Shown here: positions 53,568 to 61,573 of the stretch, piece after piece
How positions within the stretch are numbered: position 1 is the stretch's first letter
Layout of the letters: each line of letters begins with the position of its first letter
Assembly: GCA_022844405.1 (NCBI GenBank)
Contig: JALHLV010000004.1
Span: 62,001 to 126,000 of the forward strand
Direction of reading: 5' to 3'
DNA: 64,000 nt
Source: Sphingomonadales bacterium
Lineage (GTDB): Bacteria > Pseudomonadota > Alphaproteobacteria > SMXS01
Program-made: the position numbers and the translations under genes
Notes under the pieces: generated by a model
Seen by the model: the letters and a program-made list of their open reading frames with translations, nothing else
The model's database searches: none
Told to the model about the DNA's origin: nothing

Positions 53568-55373
53568 TCAGTAAAGGGCGTCCAGCACGTCCTTGTAGTG
53601 GCGGACGATAACATGCCGGCGGATCTTCATGGTCGGCGTCATCTGCTCGTTGTCGATGCCGAACGGCGCCGTCGCCACCGCGAACCGGCGGACCTTCTCG
53701 GTGCTGGACAGCCGTTGGTTCACCCGGCTCACCGCCTTGTCCATCACCGAGTGGAATGCCGGATCGGCCGACAGCGACGGCATGTCGGCGGGCTTGCCGT
53801 TCTCGGCCGCCCATTTCGCCGCCCAGTCCATGTCCGGCACGATCAGCGCCACCATGTGCGGCCGCCGGTCGCCATACAGCATGGCCTGGCCGATCTCGGG
53901 CTCGAGGGTCAGCAGGCCCTCGACCCTGGCGGGCGCGACGTTGTCTCCCTTGTCGTTGACGATGATGTCCTTCTTGCGGTCGGTGATCTGCAGATGGCCG
54001 TCCTCGTCGATGATGCCGATGTCGCCGGTGTGCAGCCAGCCGTCGATAATGGTGCGCGCCGTCGCCGCCTCGTCGCGCCAGTAGCCCTTCATCACCAGCT
54101 CGCCGCGGATCAGGATCTCGCCGTCCTCGGCTATGCGCACCTCGGTCGCCTTCATCGGCGGGCCGACGGTGTGGATCTTCACCAGCCCCGGCCGGTTGAC
54201 GCTGACCACCGGGCCGGACTCGGTCTGGCCATAGCCCTGCAGCAGCCGCAGGCCCAGCGCGTGGAAAAACAGGCCCACGTCGGAGTTGAGCGGCGCGCCG
54301 CCCGACACCAGCGCCTTCACCCGGCCGCCGAAGCGCTGCTGCACCTTGCGGCGCACCAGCCGGTCGAGCACGCGGTTCTGCAGCCGCTCCGCCAGGCTCA
54401 GCGACCGCCGGTCGATGAAGCGCTTCTCGCCCAGCGCCAGCGCCTTGTGGAACAGCCTGGCGCGGGTGCCGCCCTGGTCCTCGATGGCGCGGGTCACCCG
54501 GGTCCGCAGCATCTCGAACAGGCGCGGCACCACGGTCATGATCGTCGGGCGGCATTCCGCCATGTTGGCGGCCAGCTTGTCGATGCTCTCGGCGTAGTAG
54601 ATCTGCGCGCCGATCGACAGCGGGAAGAACTGGCCGCCGGAATGCTCGTAGGCGTGCGACAGCGGCAGGAACGACAGGAACACCTCGGTCCTGTCGAGGC
54701 CGTCGTCGAGCCCCAGCTCGGCGATCACCTCGCGGGCGCCGGCGCAGTTGTGCAGGATGGCGCCGTGGCTGATCATCACGCCCTTGGGCGCGCCGCCGGT
54801 GCCCGAGGTGTAGATCAGGCAAGCCAGGTCGTCGCGGCCGGTGCCGGCGATGGCGGCGCGGGATTCGGTGACGGTGCCCTTGCTGGCGGCCAACACGTCG
54901 CTCCACAGATGGATGTCCAGGTCAAGGCTCTGCGCGAGCTTGGGCGGCTCCATGGCGATGACGAAATCGACCGATCCCGCGTCCATGGCCGCCGGCAGCA
55001 GCTCCCGCGCCAGCTTGGCGGTGGACACGATGGCGCCCTTGGCACCACTGTCGCGCAGGATGTGGTCGTGGTCGCGCTCGGTGTTGGTGGTGTAGGTCGG
55101 CACGGTCACCGCGCCCGCCGCCATGATGCCAAGGTCGGCGATCAGCCACTCGGGCCGGCTTTCGCTGACCAGCGCCACCCGGTCGCCGGGCTGGATGCCC
55201 ATGTCCTTCAGCGCCGAGGCCAGCTTCGCGGCCTGCTCGGCGACGGATTTCCAGGAAACGGGGTGGAAGGTTTTCGCCTTGTCGGGCTTGGACCAGACAC
55301 AGGGCCGGTCGCCCCGCCGATCCGCCTGATCGAGGAACATCTCGACGAGATTGCGCGCAGTTTCAGCCGACAT
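53568..55373 (-). CDS. long-chain fatty-acid-CoA ligase (ACSL/FAA1 type)
   Basis: 601 residues from ATG 55373 (GGAGGGG box). Motifs: LIYTSGTGGAPKGVMISHG (P-loop), SFLPLSHAYEH, GYGQTESGPVV, GWLHTGDIGIIDEDGHLQITDRKKDI and the C-terminal LTPTMKIRRHVI. The extended ITDRKKDIIV block and C-terminal region identify the long-chain group. It loads fatty acids with CoA for beta-oxidation or lipid synthesis. Confidence 0.92.
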   Translation of the reverse strand: MSAETARNLVEMFLDQADRRGDRPCVWSKPDKAKTFHPVSWKSVAEQAAKLASALKDMGIQPGDRVALVSESRPEWLIADLGIMAAGAVTVPTYTTNTERDHDHILRDSGAKGAIVSTAKLARELLPAAMDAGSVDFVIAMEPPKLAQSLDLDIHLWSDVLAASKGTVTESRAAIAGTGRDDLACLIYTSGTGGAPKGVMISHGAILHNCAGAREVIAELGLDDGLDRTEVFLSFLPLSHAYEHSGGQFFPLSIGAQIYYAESIDKLAANMAECRPTIMTVVPRLFEMLRTRVTRAIEDQGGTRARLFHKALALGEKRFIDRRSLSLAERLQNRVLDRLVRRKVQQRFGGRVKALVSGGAPLNSDVGLFFHALGLRLLQGYGQTESGPVVSVNRPGLVKIHTVGPPMKATEVRIAEDGEILIRGELVMKGYWRDEAATARTIIDGWLHTGDIGIIDEDGHLQITDRKKDIIVNDKGDNVAPARVEGLLTLEPEIGQAMLYGDRRPHMVALIVPDMDWAAKWAAENGKPADMPSLSADPAFHSVMDKAVSRVNQRLSSTEKVRRFAVATAPFGIDNEQMTPTMKIRRHVIVRHYKDVLDALY

Positions 55374-55481
55374 GGATTGCCCCTCCCCAGACAGAGGTTA
55401 CGTTACGGCAGCCGCGCGGTGCGGGCAACCCGCGGGTAGGTTTTCGAAGGGGTTGGATGCGTCCACCAATCACCCCTCCAT

Positions 55482-55739
55482 TGTCACCCCGGAACAAGTC
55501 CCATCGGCGTCAATCTGACGCGCGAGCCCCCTAAGGTTGTCATCCCCGACGTTAGTCGAGCCCGCGAACCGCCAGGTTCGCGGCTGCGAGACTTGCGATC
55601 GGGGACCCATGTCTCCACGTGAAAGTTGCGAGCCTCGGGGCGACATGGGCCCCCGCTCGCGCTGCGCTTGGCGGGGGTGACAAATCTGGAGGAGGACCGC
55701 GCGTCAAGTTGACGCCCATCGGCGCATGCCGGGGTGACA
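55482..55739. repeat. nested inverted-repeat element, about 258 bp
   Basis: Outer arms TGTCACCCCGG (55482-55492) and CCGGGGTGACA (55729-55739) are perfect reverse complements. Next in come GGCGTCAATCTGACGCGCG and its near-complement (55698-55715), then TTGTCATCCCC (55537 on) against GGGGGTGACAA (55673 on). Inside lies CGCGAACC-GCCA-GGTTCGCG (55563-55582). It occupies most of the 395-base gap 55374-55769, in which no gene is seen. Terminal repeats without a transposase suggest a MITE-like or palindromic repeat element. Confidence 0.6.
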
Positions 55740-55769
55740 ACTCAACAAATCGATTGGTCTGCGACGAAC

Positions 55770-56141
55770 CTAGACGAGCCGGTAGGTGCAGTATTCGTGG
55801 CAGCTCGGGCGCGCCACCTTGACCCAGGCGAGGCCCGGGAACGTGCCGGCGAGCCGGCCGGCGATCCAGCGGGAGATGGTCTCCAGCGACGGGGTTTCGA
55901 GGCCCGGAATCTCGTTCAGCACGTTGTGGTCGAGCGTGCCCTGCACCGCGTCCAGCGCCTTGCCCACCTCGGCGAAGTCGGCCACCCAGCCGGACACCGG
56001 ATCGGGCTCGCCGGTCAGCGCCACCTCGACATGATAGGAGTGCCCATGCATGCGCTGATAGCCATGCCCCACGGGCATGTGCTGGAAGTGGTGCGCCGCC
56101 TCGAAGGTGAACGCCTTGACGATTTCAAGCCGACCGGTCAT
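55770..56141 (-). CDS. 6-pyruvoyl-tetrahydropterin synthase / QueD family protein with Tyr for catalytic Cys
   Basis: 123 residues from ATG 56141. Zinc ligands His17/18 (EAAHHF) and HGH (32-34) are intact, as are the catalytic Asp71-His72 (LDHNVL) and Glu116 (CHEYCTY). In QueD the cysteine four residues before HGH is the nucleophile; here that position is Tyr28 (GYQRMHGH). Thus it may be a PTPS variant with altered chemistry or lost activity. It would otherwise make carboxytetrahydropterin for queuosine or related pterins. No other queuosine genes adjoin. Confidence 0.82.
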   Translation of the reverse strand: MTGRLEIVKAFTFEAAHHFQHMPVGHGYQRMHGHSYHVEVALTGEPDPVSGWVADFAEVGKALDAVQGTLDHNVLNEIPGLETPSLETISRWIAGRLAGTFPGLAWVKVARPSCHEYCTYRLV

Positions 56142-56205
56142 GGCGCGGCTGTGTACGGGAAAGGGGCCGGTTAGGCAAGCGGGATGAGGCTCATCTCGAC
56201 CTACG

Positions 56206-56655
56206 TCACTTTTGGTTGCCAATACCCTGCATCACTCTGGCCAAATTCTGCCAAGAGTACTCCAGGATGCTGACGGGCCCACAGGGCTGTTGAACAACCG
56301 AGATGGTTGCAAGCCCATTACGCCCGATCTCAGCCTTCAGACCGACGATCACTTCCTTGGGTTCGATCCAGGTGTCCGGCTCTCCGAAAGTCGAGTTACG
56401 CCACTCCGCTTTAACCTCGCGGGCGGCAATATCCCCGCTGAGCGTCTTTAACACTTCGAAGCGGAAGACAGCATTCTGACCGGCAGGGCGCTTCTCATAT
56501 GCAACTACCCATGCACGCAATATCAGGTCAGATTCGCGAAAGATGGTATAGTCGATCTCAGGATTGGCTTTAAAGCAGGCTGCCGCAGGTGGCGCAGAGA
56601 AGAGTAGGCACATTCCCGCTAGGTATATATTCAAAACTATGTACGGTGGAGGCAT
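56206..56655 (-). CDS. secreted hypothetical protein of low GC
   Basis: 149 residues. A signal peptide (LNIYLAGMCLLFSAPPAAAC) is followed by ACFKANPEIDYTIF, AVFRFEVLKTLSGD and VVQQPCGPVSILEY, with few cysteines. The base composition is markedly lower in GC than neighbours, extending into the end of the next gene. No strong ribosome binding site before ATG 56655. Unrecognised; probably recently acquired. Confidence 0.55.
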   Translation of the reverse strand: MPPPYIVLNIYLAGMCLLFSAPPAAACFKANPEIDYTIFRESDLILRAWVVAYEKRPAGQNAVFRFEVLKTLSGDIAAREVKAEWRNSTFGEPDTWIEPKEVIVGLKAEIGRNGLATISVVQQPCGPVSILEYSWQNLARVMQGIGNQK

Positions 56656-56694
56656 TATTTAAATTCCATAGTGTTACTTAACATATGTAGAAAT

Positions 56695-58284
56695 TTATTG
56701 GGAGTATTGAGAGTTCTCTATCAATGCTTTGGCCAGCTCACGTAACTCCGTACGCCGTATTTTGATGCCATTGGCGCTTTCGATAACAGGGAATGATTCC
56801 AGTGTCGCAAAACGCATGGGCTGCTTGTATCGGGCGAGCGTCTGACAGTGGACGATCAGCGCTGCATGATCAAGCGCCTGACCCTCACTCACAACCACGA
56901 ATGCCACCGCCCGCATGCCCTGTGCGGTGCCGACCGCCACCACCTGCGCGGCATGAACCGAAGGATGGGTTTGCAGGTGCTCCTCGATCTCGGCCGGGTT
57001 GACGAGGAAGCCGCCGAGGCGCAGCACGTCGCCCATGCGGCCGAGGAACTCGAAGCTGCCGTCCGGCTCCAGGCGAGCGAGGTCGCCGGTGCGGAAGAAG
57101 CCGTCTTCGGTAAAGGCAGCTTCAGTCGCGTCCGGGTTGCCGTCATATCGGGCGAACAGGCTGGGGCCGGCGACTTCGAGCGCGCCGGCCTCGCCCATGG
57201 GCAGCACCGCGCCGGTTTCGGGGTCGGTCACACGCACGCGCGCGTCCGGCGACACCGGCGTGCCGCCGCCCTTCTTGCGCTCGCTGACGGCTGCGTCGAT
57301 GGGGCGGACGCTGTAGAGCGCCATGCACTCGCTCATGCCGTAGAGGCCGCGCAGGGTGACGCCGCGCGCCTGTGCCCGCTCGACGATGTCGTCGAGGGCG
57401 CTGTTGAACGCGGCGTAGCCGATGAATTTCAGGCTGGGGAACGGCTCGGGTCCGGCGTCGAGGATGCGCTGGATCATGTCGTCGCTGGCGGCGAAGCTGT
57501 CCACGCTCCATTGCCGGATCAGGCCGGCGGCCTGCGCGCCGTCGAATTTCGCCAGCATCACCAGCCGGCCGCCCGACGCCAGTACCGCCATGGCCTGGGC
57601 GAAGCCGAACACGCCGCACAGCGGCAGCGCCTGCAGCGACACCGTCTCCGACCCGAAGCCGAATCCGGCAGCCACGTCCAGCGCGTGCCGGGCGAGGGAG
57701 CCATGGGCCTGCACCACGATCTTCGGCGCGCTTGTGGTGCCCGAGGTGGTGAAGGTGGCGCAGTCCATGTCCGGCCCGGCCAGCGACGCGTCCATCGGCG
57801 GGTCGTCGAGCAGCGCCTCGAAGCGGATGCACGGCGCGTTCTCCCAGCCGGTCGCGGCCACGGCGCCGCCGCCCATCTCGATCAGCATCTCCAGTTTCGG
57901 CAGCGCAAGCGGATCGATGCGCGCCAGGATGTCGTCGGCGATGCCGTCGAAGCCCGGCCACAGCGCCAGTGCCTTCGCCCCCGCGCGGCCGGCGATGTCC
58001 TCGACCTCGCCCGCGCCGAAGCGGGTGTTCACCGCCACCGCCGTCACGCCCAGCCGGGCGGAGGCGATAAGCAAGATCACATAGGCCGGCACATTGGGCA
58101 GCCAGAAGGCGATGCGGTCGCCCGGCATGAAGCCCAGGCTTTTCAGGCCGCCCGCCACGTTCGCCGCCTGCTTCACCATCTGGCGATAGGTGATAAGCTC
58201 GTCGTCCCATATCAGGGACACGCGGTCGGGATGCCGTTGGGCAGCCGCGTCCAGCACTTCGGGGAGGGTATCGAGCCGTGTCAT
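56695..58284 (-). CDS. AMP-dependent acyl/aryl-CoA ligase
   Basis: 529 residues. Adenylation core: FTTSGTTSAPKIVVQAHG (P-loop, an SGTTSAPK form), GLYGMSECMALYS, GFFRTGDLARLEPDGSFEFLGR and the catalytic lysine in NGIKIRRTELREL. The substrate is a carboxylic acid, perhaps cyclohexane- or aryl-carboxylic type. The last roughly 70 codons are clearly lower in GC than the rest, continuous with the downstream low-GC gene. Start overlaps the divergent SDR start region. Confidence 0.88.
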   Translation of the reverse strand: MTRLDTLPEVLDAAAQRHPDRVSLIWDDELITYRQMVKQAANVAGGLKSLGFMPGDRIAFWLPNVPAYVILLIASARLGVTAVAVNTRFGAGEVEDIAGRAGAKALALWPGFDGIADDILARIDPLALPKLEMLIEMGGGAVAATGWENAPCIRFEALLDDPPMDASLAGPDMDCATFTTSGTTSAPKIVVQAHGSLARHALDVAAGFGFGSETVSLQALPLCGVFGFAQAMAVLASGGRLVMLAKFDGAQAAGLIRQWSVDSFAASDDMIQRILDAGPEPFPSLKFIGYAAFNSALDDIVERAQARGVTLRGLYGMSECMALYSVRPIDAAVSERKKGGGTPVSPDARVRVTDPETGAVLPMGEAGALEVAGPSLFARYDGNPDATEAAFTEDGFFRTGDLARLEPDGSFEFLGRMGDVLRLGGFLVNPAEIEEHLQTHPSVHAAQVVAVGTAQGMRAVAFVVVSEGQALDHAALIVHCQTLARYKQPMRFATLESFPVIESANGIKIRRTELRELAKALIENSQYSQ

Positions 58285-59072
58285 CCGTAACAGTTAACGA
58301 ACGCCTGCAGCAGATCACAAGCGCCGAGAGCCGGTTGCTCGAGGGAAAGGTCGCCATCATCACCGGCGCGGCCTCGGGAATCGGCCGGGCCACCGCCCAG
58401 CTCTTCGCCGTGCACGGCGCCAAAGTGCTGGCTGTCGACCTGCCCGACCACGGGCTGGTCGACGCGCATGCCGACTATGACGACGTCATCGGCCTGGAGC
58501 ACGACATCACCGGCGCCGACGCGCCCGAGAAGATCGTCGACACCGCCATCGCCACCTGGGGACGGCTCGACATCCTGTTCAACAACGCCGGCGTCAGCGG
58601 CCGGGCGAACACGGTCGACATGCCCGACAGCCACTGGGAAAGGGTCATGAGCGTCAACGTCACCGCCCAGTTCCGGCTCGCCAGGGCGGCGATCCCGCAT
58701 CTGCGCGAATCCGGCGCCGGGCGCATCATCAACACTGCCTCGGTAATGGCCCAGGGGACGGATTTCGGCCTCGCCGCCTATTGCGCGTCGAAGGCGGGCG
58801 TGGCCGGACTCACCCGCACTATCGCGCTGGAGGAAGGCCGCTACGGCATCACCGCCAACTACATCGAGCCTGGCGCCGTCGTCACCGGCATGACCACGGC
58901 CATGCACCAGGACGAGACCGTGGCCGCGATCTGGGCCAAGAAGTCGCCGCTCAAGCGCCTGGGCCAGCCCATCGACATCGCCAAGGGCGCGCTGTTCCTG
59001 GCGTCGGATCTGGGCGGCTTCGTGACCGGCCACGGGCTGAGGGTGGATGGCGGGCTGATGCTGCGGGTGTGA
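58278..59072 (+). CDS. short-chain dehydrogenase/reductase
   Basis: 264 residues from GTG 58278, which has GGGGAGGG 9 bases upstream though inside the divergent ligase gene; TTG 58335 is a shorter alternative. TGAASGIG loop, LAVDLPD acidic NAD loop, FNNAGVSG, INTASVMAQG, YCASK (Tyr-x3-Lys) and FVTGHGLRVDGG. Classical SDR. It shares its promoter zone with the divergent CoA ligase, suggesting joint function. Confidence 0.9.
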   Translation: MSSVTVNERLQQITSAESRLLEGKVAIITGAASGIGRATAQLFAVHGAKVLAVDLPDHGLVDAHADYDDVIGLEHDITGADAPEKIVDTAIATWGRLDILFNNAGVSGRANTVDMPDSHWERVMSVNVTAQFRLARAAIPHLRESGAGRIINTASVMAQGTDFGLAAYCASKAGVAGLTRTIALEEGRYGITANYIEPGAVVTGMTTAMHQDETVAAIWAKKSPLKRLGQPIDIAKGALFLASDLGGFVTGHGLRVDGGLMLRV

Positions 59073-59086
59073 TTGGAATTCCAACA

Positions 59087-59130
59087 AGCCCGATGTATAT
59101 TGACTAATCGTGTTCAATATACATCGGGCT
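59087..59130. promoter_or_regulatory. 17-bp perfect inverted repeat with 10-bp spacer, antitoxin operator candidate
   Basis: AGCCCGATGTATATTGA (59087-59103) and TCAATATACATCGGGCT (59114-59130) are perfect reverse complements. The repeat fills the gap between the SDR stop (59072) and the antitoxin ATG (59136), and its arms hold TATATT/AATATA elements. It can serve as operator or as SDR terminator; its position directly before the antitoxin start favours the former. Confidence 0.65.
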
Positions 59131-59135
59131 CGTCC

Positions 59136-59378
59136 ATGCCGATACAGATCGCCAATCCAGTCGTCGTCGAGAAGGTCGAAAGGTTCGCGAAGGCAAAGGG
59201 GCTGACCAAAACAGCCGCTGTCGAAAGGGCGCTCGATCTGGCTCTTGAGGATGAGACCCGCCGCAAGGATGAACTGCGCCGCCGCGTTTATGCGCTTCTC
59301 GCCGAGATTGACAGCATCCCCGACAGGCCGGATGCCTTCGACCCGCTCGAATGGGATGAGAACGGCTTGCCCATATGA
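59136..59378 (+). CDS. Rv0623-family (PSK) antitoxin
   Basis: 80 residues. QIANPVVVEKVERFAKAKGLTKTAAVERAL in parts is the ribbon-helix-helix-like DNA-binding start and DPLEWDENGLPI the typical C-terminal end of PF07704 antitoxins, which pair with PIN toxins. ATG 59136 follows the inverted repeat directly; ribosome binding site weak. Stop overlaps the toxin start by 4 bases (ATGA). Confidence 0.9.
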   Translation: MPIQIANPVVVEKVERFAKAKGLTKTAAVERALDLALEDETRRKDELRRRVYALLAEIDSIPDRPDAFDPLEWDENGLPI

Positions 59379-59770
59379 TGGTCGTCGATACCTCCGCTCT
59401 TGTCGCCATCGCGCTGTCGGAGCCGGAGCAAGACGATCTGATCGAGGTACTGCTCTCGGCCAATGAACTGTTGATTAGTTCGGTGTCCGTCGTTGAAGCG
59501 CGCATGGTGATGCATGGTCGCAAGGGTCAATTGGGAACCATCCGCCTGGATGACCTGATGCGGATCTATCGTTTGGATATCCGGTCGCCAGGTGCGCAAG
59601 AGATCGAGTTGGCCCATCAGGCCTTCGTAAAATACGGCAAGGGCAGCGGCCATCCCGCCCGGCTCAACCTTGCCGACCTGTTCAGCTATGCGCTGGCGAA
59701 AAGTGTGGATGCGCCGCTGCTCTACAAGGGCAATGATTTCGCCCAAACCGACATAATTTCCGCCCGTTAA
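59375..59770 (+). CDS. vapC: VapC-type PIN domain toxin ribonuclease
   Basis: 131 residues. PIN acidic set: Asp5 (VVDTSAL), Glu41 (VVEARMV), Asp101 (NLADLFSYALA) and Asp121 (GNDFAQTDI), as in VapC toxins paired with Rv0623-type antitoxins. Catalytic positions intact. Two adjacent ATGs (59375, 59378). Its stop shares bases with the convergent GNAT stop. Confidence 0.92.
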   Translation: MMVVDTSALVAIALSEPEQDDLIEVLLSANELLISSVSVVEARMVMHGRKGQLGTIRLDDLMRIYRLDIRSPGAQEIELAHQAFVKYGKGSGHPARLNLADLFSYALAKSVDAPLLYKGNDFAQTDIISAR

Positions 59771-60609
59771 CCCAGCTCGAAACTCGTGATCCCGAACACC
59801 TCGCCCAGCGGCAGCAGCGGCCTGGGGCCCAGATACATGCGGGCGGTCTCGAACGACGGCGCCAGGCCCTTCTTTTCGGCGAGCGCGACGGCGGGCTTGT
59901 TGGGCTCTGGCACGTCGAGGAACACCGGGCCGGCCGCGTCGCGGCACGCGGCGTCGAACAGCCGTTCGGCGATCTCCGGCGCGACCGCGAACAGCGGGCC
60001 GATCTTGGTGCCCTCGCGGCACGGCCGCGTCACCGCAATGCCGTCGAGCCGGGCGCCCTGGAAGCAGCCCAGCGCCCGGTGGCCGGCGGCATTCAGCCAG
60101 GCGTCGAGGAAGGCGGGCCGGGCATAGCCGAAGCACGCCAGGTCCATGGCGTCCACATGGGCCCGGTCCCCCGCGGTCAACGGGCGGATGCCCGTATCGG
60201 CCGGCGCTGCGGCAGGCCGCCCGCCGAAGCGGATGTTGCGGTGCTCCAGGATGAAGCCCGACCTGGCGTAGTTGTCCTGCTGGGCGACGACGCCGTCGAG
60301 GCCGATCGTTCTGACCTTCTCGAGCCTGGCCATGGCGGCATTCCATGTCCTGAGGCCGTAGCCCTGGCCACGCCGCTCGGGCACGCACAGGTAGAAACCC
60401 AGGAAGCCGAACGAACTGCCATAGGACACGGCCGAGATCGCTGTGACGGGCTCGCCGTCCAGCAGTCCGATCAGGAAGCCGTTCGGGTCGGCGGCGTGGA
60501 AGCAGTCGGCGTCGCGCGCCCCGGGGTTCCAGCCCTCCTTGGCCGCCCAGCTGACCAGGATGTCGAGTTCGGGCCTCGTCGCGGTCCGGACGATGAAGGA
60601 TTGCGTCAT
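59767..60609 (-). CDS. GNAT family N-acetyltransferase with YitH-like C-terminal domain
   Basis: 280 residues. N-terminal GNAT (about 5-145): FLGFYLCVPERRGQGYGLRTWNAAM holds the acetyl-CoA motif RRGQGYG. The C-terminal half (about 145-280) matches the Acetyltransf_18/YitH half with GPLFAVAPEIAERLF and EKKGLAPSFETARMYLG. Substrate unknown. It is the last gene of the minus-strand catabolic run and converges with the toxin gene. Confidence 0.87.
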   Translation of the reverse strand: MTQSFIVRTATRPELDILVSWAAKEGWNPGARDADCFHAADPNGFLIGLLDGEPVTAISAVSYGSSFGFLGFYLCVPERRGQGYGLRTWNAAMARLEKVRTIGLDGVVAQQDNYARSGFILEHRNIRFGGRPAAAPADTGIRPLTAGDRAHVDAMDLACFGYARPAFLDAWLNAAGHRALGCFQGARLDGIAVTRPCREGTKIGPLFAVAPEIAERLFDAACRDAAGPVFLDVPEPNKPAVALAEKKGLAPSFETARMYLGPRPLLPLGEVFGITSFELG

Positions 60610-60616
60610 GGCTCTC

Positions 60617-61570
60617 TCAGGCAGAAGGCAGCTTCACGTAACGCAGCACGTCCTCGATGGTCACCGTCGAGCCGGCGGCCTTGCTGGCGGCCTGCACCTC
60701 CGGGTCGAGCATGGGCGCTGTGTCGAAATAGTCGGCGGCATAGGTCATCCAGCCGCTCTCGAACCGGCGCACGCTGGCGCCGCGCGTCATCGGGATTTCG
60801 CGGCCGTCGGGCAGCGGCGCCACCTGCTGCCATTCCTGGAACGACACGCCGTCATGCAGCAGCGCGATGCCGAGCGGCAGATAGGTGGCCTTGCCGACCT
60901 TGCCCATGATGTCGGTCAGCCATTGCCGGATCACCGCCTGGCCGCGGAAGTGGCCGAAGATCGGGTCCACATACAGCGATTCGGTGGGGTGCATCAGGTC
61001 GCAGATGATGTCGAAGTCCCGCTCGGTGGAGCGGTCGTTCATGATCGCGTGCATGTCGCGGACCGACAGGCCGCTGGGCTGCGCGACCGTGGTCGCCACG
61101 TCCCAGCCGCCGGCGGCGCGCAACGCGCGGCGAGCCGCCAGCCACGCCCTGGCGGCCTCGGACAGCGGCGCCACGGGCCGGTCGTCCCGGATCTCGGGTC
61201 CGCCCTTGGGCACGGCCGGCATGGGACGGCCGGATCTGGCGGCGGCCCGGCGCAGGGGGCCGGTGTCGTAGTAGTCGGCGGCGTAGTCGATCCACGGCCC
61301 GCTCATCCGGCGGATGCTGATGCCCTTGAGCGGCGCATCGCCGGACGTCTCCCATTCGGTCATCGATAGGGAACCGAACGAATCGCTGAACAGATGGGGC
61401 GGGAAGACCGGTATCCGGCCCTCGGCATGCGCAAGCAGGGCACGTGCCCGCGCCGGACCTTCGCAGACGCCCTGCAGCGCGTCGAAATACACGCCGCGTT
61501 CGGGGTGGAAGAAATCGGCCAGCGCCGCCGGGTCGGCGGCATGGATGGCGGCGTGGCGCGGCGTCCCCAT
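60617..61570 (-). CDS. tandem SnoaL-like (NTF2-fold) protein
   Basis: 317 residues built of two similar NTF2-like units: residues 1-120 (ending WIDYAADYYDTGPL) and about 160-317 (ending WMTYAADYFDTAPM). The repeated W-x-x-YAADY-x-DT segment shows an internal duplication. NTF2/SnoaL folds are small cyclases or isomerases; fused dimers are known. It starts 3 bases after the feruloyl-CoA synthase-like gene, same strand. Confidence 0.8.
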   Translation of the reverse strand: MGTPRHAAIHAADPAALADFFHPERGVYFDALQGVCEGPARARALLAHAEGRIPVFPPHLFSDSFGSLSMTEWETSGDAPLKGISIRRMSGPWIDYAADYYDTGPLRRAAARSGRPMPAVPKGGPEIRDDRPVAPLSEAARAWLAARRALRAAGGWDVATTVAQPSGLSVRDMHAIMNDRSTERDFDIICDLMHPTESLYVDPIFGHFRGQAVIRQWLTDIMGKVGKATYLPLGIALLHDGVSFQEWQQVAPLPDGREIPMTRGASVRRFESGWMTYAADYFDTAPMLDPEVQAASKAAGSTVTIEDVLRYVKLPSA

Positions 61571-61573
61571 CGC

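Noticed and set aside
58335-59072. TTG 58335 as the SDR start
   Set aside because: Possible, but GTG 58278 has a much stronger GGGGAGGG box; left as an alternative.
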